Below the pieces are notes generated by a model. It was given only the letters and a program-made list of their open reading frames with translations. It did no database searches and had not been told where the DNA came from. 21,723 nucleotides of DNA from IMG/VR virus record IMGVR_UViG_3300038441_000032, positions 1 to 21,723 of that record; one strand, written 5' to 3'. The stretch's first letter is position 1; every line of letters begins with the position of its first letter. The DNA is from a virus. A program made the translations under genes and the position numbers. Shown in pieces: positions 1 to 8,800 of the stretch.

Positions 1-2418
1 AGGGTCCGGGCCCGTCACGAGGATGCCCGCGGAACCGGTACCGGAGACCACGTTGTCCGCAATCACAGCGCTCTTCCAGGCGTAGGCGCGGATACCCTCC
101 TGAAGAGTCGCTTCTATTCGGCATCCCAGGATCTGAATGTTCTGGGCGTAGGTAGTGGCGTTATAACTGGTGTGTGAACCAACGGCCCGGCCAAATCCCC
201 CGAGCCTGTCAGACGGACCAAAGTAGCACCCCTGTACCAGGACGTTCTTGCAAGGAGTCCCATCCATAGCGCCATTGATGCCGGAAAGAGGGATTGCCCA
301 GTCAATCTGAATGGCTTCCCTGAAACCGGACGACTGATCAACGGTGTTGTCTCTGAAACCTTCGAATCGGCAGTTCAAAACCTTGACGTTCTGAACGCCT
401 ACCATGTCGATACCATGTCCACTGGAGACGTTCCGGATGGTCACTCCATCGAAGACAACATTGTTGTTGTGACTCAGAAGGAATCCGTTGTTGAGAGAAG
501 TAGCCGTCCCGGTGGTTCCATCAGAGGCGTTCTGATCCCAGATTCCGCCGTAAACTCGAATGTTCGAGTGACCGTTGTACCCGGTCAGTGCGTTGTCCGT
601 GTTCCGGTAGAACTTGGCAAGGCCCCGGTCCGCAGTGTTCTTGATTGTTGCTCCGTGGGCAACAATCGTGGTCCCGGACAGGACGTTCAGGTAGTCCGTA
701 ATGGCGTAGGTGTACCCTGCCGGGAACTCCACTGTGCTACCCGGCAAGGAGGCCGCCACATCGAGGGCGGCCTGGATAGCGGGCCGGTCATCAATAGCCC
801 CGTCTCCCACAGCTCCGTAGTGCCGGACGTTGATCCTGTTTCGGCTCGACACCCGAGCCTCGGCGTAGTTGATGCCAGCTACCTGACTGATCGCATGGAG
901 GTCCACCCTGTTGTTGGTGGCATCGTTCACCAGGCCCTTGAGGGCACCGTGAAGGTATGCGCCGGCAAGCTGGACGTCTCGGGCGCCAGTGATTCGGACA
1001 CCGTAGTCAGGGCTGGTGCCCGCGGTGCCTCCGTCATCCGTACCTACGTAGCAGGTGACTCCTGTAGCAACTACAGGGGCTTGGTTGCTGAGCCGAAGTC
1101 CGGCGTAGCCCCCACCACCAGGACCGCCGTTACGGCCATCCCGACGAGTCATGAGCCCCTGGATCAGGAAGGCTCCGTTACCGGAGGCGTCGACTCGGAC
1201 ACCATCCCAGCCATTACGGTCAGTGGAACAACCAGTCATGGTCATGGAGCCACTACCCGGCCAGTTCCCCCAGCCTCCAGTCACATGGAAGCCGTAGTTA
1301 CCATTCCACTCCGCACGGGAATGAGTCACGATACTGTTTGCGCAGTTGGTGAGCTTGACTCCAGTAGACCAGGACCCGATGATCTGGCAGTCCTCAAGGG
1401 TCAGGTCGGTGTTCCGCTCGAAGGACATGCCGTTCACATGGCAGTTGTCCACCATGACGGAGTGGAGACGCCAGGAGTAAGGCCACTCGTCAGCGGCATT
1501 GGCCGCGGTGACGATGCCGTTGTTCGGCATCTGACGGACACACACGTCTCTGAGGACCACGTTCTGAACGTTGCCCTTTGAGTAGATGCCGTCAAGGGAA
1601 CCGGTCGGGACCTTGGAGCCGTCAAGCATCAGGTTGAGCAGCCGCTGTTCCCCGTTAATAGCGGGGTGGTCTCCGTCGTCCTCACCGATGATGTTGATCA
1701 TTGCACCTGTGGTGAAGGTTGGAGCGGCCTGAAGGTAGCAGGGCCACTCGTCTCCGACCATCCCAGGTCCAACCATCAGATTGGAGTGGGACCCCATGAG
1801 GGTCACACCTCGGGGAAGGTCCAGAGGGTATGAGACCTTATAAATACCCTGGGGGAAATACACAACTCCGCCGTAGCCGGCCTCGTCGATCGCGGTCTGA
1901 ATAGCCGCGGTGTCATCCGTAGCCCCATCACCCTTGGCACCGTAGGGGTTGTTCTTGACATTGAGCCAATGAGTGCCCCCTGAGCTGTCCCCGCTGAGGG
2001 CGGGGAGCTGGGAGGACGGGACCTTGCCCGAAGAGTCCAGTGTGGCTATGCCGTTGGCCGAGCCCTTCTGAGCTTCCATCTCGGCAAGAGCATCTGCCTT
2101 TGCCCCGTGGGGATCAGGAGTATTGAGGTGCTGGGAAAGAGCACTGGAGGTATTAACCGGAGTCAGGGCCACCCGCCCTGCCCCGAAGTCAACATAGAGA
2201 AGGTCAACGCCTTCGGGACCATAAAAATGCCCCACCATTCCCTGACCATCAGAGGTCAGGTTCATAATGGGGTTGCCGTCAGCATCCTGAAGGTCAGTTA
2301 TCTGAACGGCTTCCGCTCCCGGACCGGCGTAGACAGTGCCAGTTGCGCTGGGGACTCGGGAGCCGTCGATGTCCTCCGCTACGTCAGCCGCGGAGCCACC
2401 AAAGAGATTACGAGCCAT
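1..2418 (-). CDS. Tail spike / receptor-binding protein with two tandem pectate-lyase-like beta-helix domains (partial, C-terminus beyond left edge)
   Basis: The frame is open for 806 codons from an ATG at 2418 to the window edge, so the protein is truncated at its C-terminus by the window. GGAGGG lies 6 nt before the ATG. Residues 1-128 look like a virion-attachment and linker region ending in SGKVPSSQLP (about 129-138), a linker motif common in phage fibres. A pectate-lyase-3-type entry motif, YGAKGDGATDD, follows at about 158-168 with VVYFPQGIYKVSYPLDL after it. A second one, YGAVGDGAIDD, appears at about 532-542 with VEFPAGYTYAI. Each is followed by short Asn/Gly/Val-rich repeats (for example VLRDVCVRQMPNNGI and VLNCRFEGF) typical of right-handed beta-helices. 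By family knowledge such spikes bind or cleave surface glycans. Cleavage here is inference, because catalytic residues cannot be assigned by eye. It is the last gene of the tail cluster in this window. Confidence 0.85.
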   Translation of the reverse strand, partial: MARNLFGGSAADVAEDIDGSRVPSATGTVYAGPGAEAVQITDLQDADGNPIMNLTSDGQGMVGHFYGPEGVDLLYVDFGAGRVALTPVNTSSALSQHLNTPDPHGAKADALAEMEAQKGSANGIATLDSSGKVPSSQLPALSGDSSGGTHWLNVKNNPYGAKGDGATDDTAAIQTAIDEAGYGGVVYFPQGIYKVSYPLDLPRGVTLMGSHSNLMVGPGMVGDEWPCYLQAAPTFTTGAMINIIGEDDGDHPAINGEQRLLNLMLDGSKVPTGSLDGIYSKGNVQNVVLRDVCVRQMPNNGIVTAANAADEWPYSWRLHSVMVDNCHVNGMSFERNTDLTLEDCQIIGSWSTGVKLTNCANSIVTHSRAEWNGNYGFHVTGGWGNWPGSGSMTMTGCSTDRNGWDGVRVDASGNGAFLIQGLMTRRDGRNGGPGGGGYAGLRLSNQAPVVATGVTCYVGTDDGGTAGTSPDYGVRITGARDVQLAGAYLHGALKGLVNDATNNRVDLHAISQVAGINYAEARVSSRNRINVRHYGAVGDGAIDDRPAIQAALDVAASLPGSTVEFPAGYTYAITDYLNVLSGTTIVAHGATIKNTADRGLAKFYRNTDNALTGYNGHSNIRVYGGIWDQNASDGTTGTATSLNNGFLLSHNNNVVFDGVTIRNVSSGHGIDMVGVQNVKVLNCRFEGFRDNTVDQSSGFREAIQIDWAIPLSGINGAMDGTPCKNVLVQGCYFGPSDRLGGFGRAVGSHTSYNATTYAQNIQILGCRIEATLQEGIRAYAWKSAVIADNVVSGTGSAGILVTGPDP

Positions 2419-2429
2419 GGGGCTCCCTC

Positions 2430-3497
2430 CTAGTCAAATTGATTCGTCTCATACACCCCTGAAACAAGAAGTTCCGATTTACCGGGAATGATCCTTAGGC
2501 CGTCCAGTCCATCGGGTGTGTCTACGTTGGGGTAATACAGGTAGGCGCTGGTATTGCCGCCGGCCGAACCGCGGACCTTGATATCCACGAAGTTGGGCAA
2601 ACCATTTCGGCGCTCAGGATTGTCGAGAAAGCCGTGAAGGACGAACCGGGTAACCCGACTGGCAGCCACGGGGAGTGTGAAGCCGATGATCCACCCGTCA
2701 CCAGTCGCTTCCACCGCCTTGGTGGAGGTGTTGTTGACCTGTATGGAGAACTGGACTGTTCCGGGAGCTGTGTATCTCCACCAGCCCTTACGGTTTGCTG
2801 CGGTAGGCTTATTGCTCACGGTGAACAGATCAGGTGTGTAGGCCCTACGCTTGCCCAGGTGTCGAGCAATGAAGATGCCGTCACGTCCCTTGAAAAACTC
2901 CTGCTGGGTATCTCCGCTGTTGTTGTTCGAGTCCATATCGACAACGACACTGCCCTGAGGACTTCCCGCGGCCACCAGGGAGGCATTCCAGGGGGCGTAC
3001 GTTGCGCCAGGCGCATCAAAGCGCCTGCGGTCACTCAGGGTCCGGGCACCGTTGTTCTTCTCAGCCAGAACCCGCCAGACTGGCATCTCCCAGACACCTC
3101 CCACGACCCGCTGAACCTGAGGTTCAACAGGACTGGTGGCCGCCTGGCCCGTCTTGATAGCAAGGTTGGCGGAGCCGGCTGCCATGTCCAGCCGAATGAC
3201 CACCAGGTCCATTCGGTCAGTGGCCCCGGAGTTGGTGGGGACAGGGAGGCTCAGAGGAGCATCATTCTTGTAGTAGAAGCCGCCAACCCAAGCGGCTCCT
3301 GCCTGGATCACAATGTCCGTTCCCACGATTTCTGCGTTCAAGGGAAGAGCCGCAGAGGTATAGGTGTTGCTGACCAACTGGAAGTCAATCCGATCCGGGC
3401 CCCACAGGTGTGACATACTCTGCCATTCCACCTGGGACACCATCTCTGAACCACCACCAGCAGAAGCCGCAGCAAACGGGTAGCTGATTTCTGCCAT
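2430..3497 (-). CDS. Minor tail / baseplate-upper protein
   Basis: This encodes 355 residues, with the ATG at 3497 immediately after the stop of the Gp37-like gene (1-nt gap). The N-terminus (MAEISYPFAAASAGGG, then VSQVEWQSMSHLWG) resembles actinophage minor tail proteins that begin with a short 'all-positions/quantity' domain: residues 60-160 contain DIVIQAGAAWVGGFYY and DRMDLVVIRLD. The C-terminal half (about 190-355) is rich in beta-strand-like sequence (TVQFSIQVNN, RFVLHGFLD) and may be a jelly-roll or carbohydrate-binding module. Position between the Gp37-like protein and the spike suggests a baseplate or fibre-connector role. No catalytic motif is visible. The exact function is inferred from gene order. 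Confidence 0.75.
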   Translation of the reverse strand: MAEISYPFAAASAGGGSEMVSQVEWQSMSHLWGPDRIDFQLVSNTYTSAALPLNAEIVGTDIVIQAGAAWVGGFYYKNDAPLSLPVPTNSGATDRMDLVVIRLDMAAGSANLAIKTGQAATSPVEPQVQRVVGGVWEMPVWRVLAEKNNGARTLSDRRRFDAPGATYAPWNASLVAAGSPQGSVVVDMDSNNNSGDTQQEFFKGRDGIFIARHLGKRRAYTPDLFTVSNKPTAANRKGWWRYTAPGTVQFSIQVNNTSTKAVEATGDGWIIGFTLPVAASRVTRFVLHGFLDNPERRNGLPNFVDIKVRGSAGGNTSAYLYYPNVDTPDGLDGLRIIPGKSELLVSGVYETNQFD

Positions 3498-3498
3498 A

Positions 3499-4869
3499 TC
3501 ACATCCTCGCTTCCAGTTTGCGCAGCTTTTCTCTCATCTCAAATACTGATCTGTAGAGGTTCAAAGGATCGTTGGTTCCCTGCTCACCGATCTTCGGAGC
3601 AATAGTGTGGGCGTTTCCTCCGTCATCTACGGTGATGGTGACCTCACGAACCATGTCCACATAGGAGGTTCCGTCGATCTCAACGGTCACGAGATCCCCT
3701 ACGAAGTAATCCCTGCCGAACTTGACCTGCTCTGTATCAATGGGGTAGATCTGAAAGTTTCCCGACTTCTCGCCCTCCTTGAGGACTTCATCAGCAGCCT
3801 GTTCCACGACATCCAAGTAGTGGGCAACCGCAACAGGCTTGGCCGCTGTTATGGCGCTCTTCAGATTCGCCAGGGTGGTGCTGTTCTGGTTAGCGTTGTA
3901 CGCGGCTCTGGCTGTAGTGAGCTGGGGAGTCCATTCCTGTCCATCGGGGTTCATTCCGATGTCCTCGATCCCCTCCTCAGAAGTCGTGGTGACGAGCTGG
4001 GGCTGTCCTGTCTTGGACGTCTTCAGAGGGACGTCCCTCCGGTCTACGAACTGCTCTATCTGGAGACTCCATTCGGTCTCCGATGCAGCATCCACCTTTT
4101 GCCAGATGTAGCGCTCTTTGCCCTCGCCCTGGCAAGCGACAATGACCCTGGTGACCTTAGGAGCCGACAGAGTCCATACGTACTCACGAAGGTTTCCTAG
4201 CTCAGGGGAGAACCGGACCTCTTTGGAGAGGTCCCGTGGCTCGTAGATGTCCAGATCAATCGTTTTGGTGTCGGGGCTGTAGAGCAGCCTCCAGCCCGTC
4301 TTCTTGTCACTGCACCACTCGAAGAACTTCTCTCCGAGCACGTCATACCGAAGGGTGTCTGACTTGGCGGTTCCTCCAAGAGCCGGCTCTAGGCCCGTGT
4401 TGACCCCTGCTACCCGTCGGTCTGCCACCGCGGACATGCCTACGGACTTCTCCAGCTCGTTCCAGATGAGCTTGGCCGGCTCCGCCTTGACGTTCCTGGT
4501 TGAGATCGAGGAAGCGTACTGCTGAGGAATTGTCCTGGAAGGGTCCGGAAATGCCAATCGACTGTAAGCCAGCTTGTTGTCAGTCTTCCCACCAACGAAC
4601 ACAGACCCTCGTGAAGAGTGTTGCTGAGTTGTCCAGTAGGTTTGGAAATCCTCAATCTGACCAGTCAAAATGGGCTTCTCCACGCCATCCTGATAGATGG
4701 CGACTCCTCCACCTCTCTCCAGAAGCCTGGACTGTTCAGTACCGTTCTTGACCAGAAGCTTCCAAGAGCCCTGGTCACAGAACTGAATCACCATGTCAAG
4801 CTGTATCCAAGTGTCAATCTCACCAATCCGATTCAGGTCCTTGTCTCGTACCTCGATCCGGTATCCCAT
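3499..4869 (-). CDS. Gp37-like minor tail protein (Siphovirus ReqiPepy6 Gp37-like family)
   Basis: This encodes 456 residues, with the ATG at 4869 one nucleotide past the distal tail gene's stop. The N-terminal part (MGYRIEVRDKDLNRIGEID, then a W..L.VIQFCDQGSWKLLV stretch) and the central LRYDVLGEKFFEWCSDKKTG / GWRLLYSPDTKTIDLDIYEP region fit the Sipho_Gp37 family. That family sits at the tail tip, analogous to the Tal/gp27-type hub below the distal tail protein. The C-terminal region (about 370-456) contains YFVGDLVTVEIDG, like hub beta-barrels, and ends in a short predicted helix (FEMREKLRKLEARM). Location directly after the Dit-like gene supports a tail-tip hub role. No peptidase motif is visible. 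Confidence 0.8.
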   Translation of the reverse strand: MGYRIEVRDKDLNRIGEIDTWIQLDMVIQFCDQGSWKLLVKNGTEQSRLLERGGGVAIYQDGVEKPILTGQIEDFQTYWTTQQHSSRGSVFVGGKTDNKLAYSRLAFPDPSRTIPQQYASSISTRNVKAEPAKLIWNELEKSVGMSAVADRRVAGVNTGLEPALGGTAKSDTLRYDVLGEKFFEWCSDKKTGWRLLYSPDTKTIDLDIYEPRDLSKEVRFSPELGNLREYVWTLSAPKVTRVIVACQGEGKERYIWQKVDAASETEWSLQIEQFVDRRDVPLKTSKTGQPQLVTTTSEEGIEDIGMNPDGQEWTPQLTTARAAYNANQNSTTLANLKSAITAAKPVAVAHYLDVVEQAADEVLKEGEKSGNFQIYPIDTEQVKFGRDYFVGDLVTVEIDGTSYVDMVREVTITVDDGGNAHTIAPKIGEQGTNDPLNLYRSVFEMREKLRKLEARM

Positions 4870-4870
4870 A

Positions 4871-5863
4871 TCAGTAGCCCTCGTATCTCGGCTGAAATAC
4901 CAGCCTCACCTTTGCGCTCGTTGATCCGGGGACAATGTCCACGGTGCATTCAGACTCTCCTTCTGGGATAGGCCAAAGCTGAGGACTGGCGTCCAGGTCA
5001 GGCCAATAGTTCGTGCCGAGGTCATCCTTGAGGGACTTGAATCCGGGCCTTGTGTCGACGATCAGAGTCCGTCCGCCGGCCACCACGTCCGAGCTGTCAC
5101 CAGGCGCAGTGACTCCGAAGGACTGCCCAGAGGGACTGGTAAACCGGAAGCCCTTGATAGGGCCTGTAAGTTCCCACCTTGGCCAGGCTTCTACATCGCC
5201 CGGATTGTCCACGCTGACCGTGGACCCTGAGATAAGACCTGCGTTCAGGCGCAGGGGGTAGAAAGCCTCTGTGGTGGAGAGGAACGGCCGTCCTTCCCCG
5301 AAGGACCATTGAGCGACCTGGACATCATCCGAGAAGAAGTAGGGGTCATAAGCCACAAGCTGAATGCCGAACTTCTTCCAGGTGAACCCTGCCTGGTCCT
5401 GGGACTCGCTGCCTTCCATACCTGTCTTGTAGTAGCACCTTAGGTAACGCGGTATAGCGTCACCTTCAACGAACTTAAGAACACAGAACCCCTTCTTGGG
5501 GTTCAGAGCCGAGATGAGCCGGCTCTTGATATCCCGAACAGTCCGCCTGTCGATACCGTGCAGATAGACTGGGAGCATGATCTCTCGGGCAACTGCCCTG
5601 GCATCCCGGAATATCCCTCCGTCCAAGTTAGGACTGTCATCCGCGTGCAATTCAAAGGGAGGTGCATCCAAACCCGTGGGACCGGGCATCATGAAGATGC
5701 CCGGCCAACGAGGATCAGAGAAGTCAGTGAGGGGGATCTCCTCCCCCTCACCGTTCTTCCCTGCGATAGACACGTATGTCCTCCCCCAGTGCACCGGTAC
5801 CGGAGGGGTCGGCTCTGTCGGAATGGTTTCCGGAGGAGCCGCCCGTAGCACCGGAATAGGCAT
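4871..5863 (-). CDS. Distal tail protein (Dit-like)
   Basis: This encodes 330 residues, with the ATG at 5863 preceded by GAGGTGG 5 nt upstream. It is the first gene after the tape measure, the standard place of the distal tail protein that caps the tail tube and anchors the tip. The sequence has the expected two-part layout. Residues about 25-200 include DPRWPGIFMMPGPTGLDAPP and a REIMLPVYLHG strand followed by RRTVRDIKSRLISALNP and LKFVEGDAIPRYLRCYYKTG, then VAYDPYFFSDDV, a signature of Dit-type N-terminal domains. A beta-rich C-terminal domain (about 210-330) includes PRWELTGPI and IVDTRPGFKS. The N-terminal 25 residues are proline-rich (PPETIPTEPTPPVPV) and may be an extension. The family call rests on motif recall and position. 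Confidence 0.8.
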   Translation of the reverse strand: MPIPVLRAAPPETIPTEPTPPVPVHWGRTYVSIAGKNGEGEEIPLTDFSDPRWPGIFMMPGPTGLDAPPFELHADDSPNLDGGIFRDARAVAREIMLPVYLHGIDRRTVRDIKSRLISALNPKKGFCVLKFVEGDAIPRYLRCYYKTGMEGSESQDQAGFTWKKFGIQLVAYDPYFFSDDVQVAQWSFGEGRPFLSTTEAFYPLRLNAGLISGSTVSVDNPGDVEAWPRWELTGPIKGFRFTSPSGQSFGVTAPGDSSDVVAGGRTLIVDTRPGFKSLKDDLGTNYWPDLDASPQLWPIPEGESECTVDIVPGSTSAKVRLVFQPRYEGY

Positions 5864-5878
5864 ACATCCACCTCTTTT

Positions 5879-8800
5879 CTACAGACGGTTTCCGTACATG
5901 GAATCAATCCACTGGAAGCCTCGAAGGATCGCCTGAGGCGTTGTCTCGTGTCGGGCCTCCTGGACAGTCACAGAAATGGGCCGACTCCCGGACAGGATTG
6001 ATTCCGTGTCCTGGTTGTTGTAGACCCGCTGACCTCCCTTACCGAAGTCCACCAGCTCAGGCCCCTTCTCGCCTACAAGGGCGAGACCAGGAGATGCAGA
6101 AAGCGTCCCGGTCCAATAACCCTTGTAGCCGGACAGAGCCTTACGCCAGTTGGACCCGTACCGAGTCGTGGCGTAGTTAAGCCCCGCATAGATACTTGCC
6201 AGAGGGTCTGTAATGCCCCGGCTCTTAAAAGGCCCTGCATAAGCAGCGAAGGTCTGTGGGATCGTCTGCATAAGGCCCTGGGAAGGATAGCCAGCCTGAG
6301 CGTTGGAGTCCCAAAGGTTGATTGCCCTGGGGTTACCCCCGGACTCCACCTTGATTCTGTGAAGAACCAACCCCATATCGGACTGGGGGAGACCAAGCAT
6401 CGCAAGAACCGCTCGAACCATAGGAGTCCAGCGAGTCACGCTGTCTCCGAGACCAGAAGCAGTGAACGTCTCCCCCATAAGGTGGTTGACATCAGGCTTC
6501 TTGGCTTCGAGGCGATCACCACTGAAGTCAAACAGACCCTCCAGGTTAGGGAGATTCTCCTTAGCCCTGGAGTAGATGTCTCCAACCACCTGACTGGCGT
6601 ACTCACTAGGGTTCTGCCAGATCCCACGGACACCCTTGGTCATGGAGATAATTCCGTCGTACTGAGAACGGACCATTTCGAAGACGCCATCAATGGTGTC
6701 CGAGACGGTTCCCATGGGGTCAGTGGCCAGAGATGACACGGTGTCCCAAATGCTTGATGCAGAATCCCAGGCGCCCTCAAAGATGCCAGAGACGATGTCA
6801 CCAAGGTTATCCATCGAGAACATGTGGCCCATGAATGTCTGGCCACGCTCCAGGATGTTACCGTTGCCCTTCCAGACGTCATCCCAGAAATACTCACTGG
6901 CAGAGGGAGCAATAGCCCCGCCTACGGCCCCAAGTACCTGAGTCAGGCCATTGGGGATAGGGAGCTTCTTCATGAGCGACCAAGTGTCCTTGGTCATGAA
7001 GTCGTATATTCCCCGGAATCTACTGCCCAGGTCCCCACCTATGAAGTGAGACCCTCTTGTGCCAGCACCGATGACACCTCGTTGAGCAGGGCCGCCGATG
7101 GCATCGGAGGACTCGTTCATCGTCATGTTCTGAGAAGCGCCGGCTACATCCCAGCCAACCTGGAAATTGTTCACTCCATCGACGAGAGGACCAAGCCCGA
7201 GCCTGTCAAGAACACCGCCGTTGGCGAACCGCATTTCCCTTCGGACACCAGCAGTGCCTTCAGTTCGAGCAGCCGCATTGAGGCGGTTGATTCTGCTCTC
7301 GCCAAGTACCGCGGTGACTTCCGGGCGCATGATGGCCTCTCCACCGCCAAGGTGAAGAATGCCGCCGGTAGGTGAGGTGAAGGTGTGGATATCTACGTTG
7401 GGGGAGTATCCTGAGAGGACACCACCATCAGCCTTCTTCTTGTTCTTTTTGGAGCCTGAAGAGGAGGAGCCTCCACCAGGGGCATGCCGGGAAATGTCGT
7501 CCAGGCGGTTTTCGAGGGTGTCAGCCTCGTCCCCTGCACCATCCAAGGCACCCTTCAGTTCCTTGACCTGAGAGATGACCTTGTTCAGCTTACGGTCGTT
7601 CAGGTTGGACACACGGCCCGCAAGGCCGCTCTTGGTGGTACCAACCAGCTTATGAACGTCGTTAACCGAGGTGTGGAGATCCTTGAATTCCTTTCGGAGA
7701 CCCTTCAAGGATTCCTTGTCCAGGCTGTTGACTGAATTAATAGCCTCGTGGACCTTGTCCCGGAAGGAGTCCGCGGAATTGGTGGACTTACGGAACTCCT
7801 CCCGGAGTTCCTCCAGCTTCCGACGGTTCAGGCTGCCTGTAGCAACGCCGGCATTGTCTATGGAGTTCTTGAGATCCTGTACGGCGCCCTCGGCTCCATC
7901 AACGGTCACCTTCAGAGAAGTCAGCTTCTCTCCGTCCAGGCTCTTCACTGACTGGGCGGCGTCCTTGACCTTCTGCACCAGGTCCCGAACCTTGTTCTCC
8001 AGATCTCCGTACTGCTGGAGTACCTGCGAGAGACTCTGTCGGTTGAGCTGCTGTGTCTGGTTGGTGACGTTGTTGACCTGTCCACCAGCGTTGTTGGCAG
8101 CCCCTTGGAGGCTGCCGCTTCCGGCAGTACCCGCGAACTGGTCAACAAGCTGACGGATCGAAGTGGAGTTGGCTTCTCGGATCTGCCGTTGCAGATCCCT
8201 CATGCCGTCCTCGGCCTGCCTGATGGCGTCCTCGGTATCCCGTATCTGCTGCTGAAGCTGGTTGCGCCCAGAGTCACGGCCGGTGATCCGGTCACGGACG
8301 CGGGCAACAGGCCCGCGGACATCCCCATCTCGCAGAGCCGTACGGCGATCCCTGTAGCCCTGCCGGAAGCCATCACCGTTTCGGGCTGAACGGACGCCGG
8401 CCCCAACCTGACGAGTCCCTCGGGTAGCAGCCCGAACACCGCGCCCTGCTGCCTTGAACGGAGTCAGAGCAGATGAAAAAACCTTGTTCATCATGCCGAA
8501 GGTCTTCGTCAGAAGACCGATAGCCAGAATGAACGGCAGAGCTACAGCAGCCATCTTCAGGAGGTTTGCGAATACTTCCTTGACCTCAGGGTGTGCGTTG
8601 AGCCAGTCAGAGAACCATTGAATCTGCTCAATGAAAGTACTCAAAGCCCCGAGAGAGGTCTTGAGGAGAGTGACGACATTGTCCTTCTGACCTGCGCCCA
8701 GCTCCTGTACCTGCTGGAGAAGTCCACCTTCGTAGGTGTACTCCCCAGACTCCACCATGGAGCCGTCAGGCCCCTTCTTCATGACAGGAGTCCGCTTCCC

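Noticed and set aside
415-1581. Long plus-strand open frame (388 codons)
   Set aside because: It is antisense to the tail spike frame, which has clear domain motifs. The plus-strand protein is Val/Ser/Gly-rich without recognisable motifs and has no RBS.
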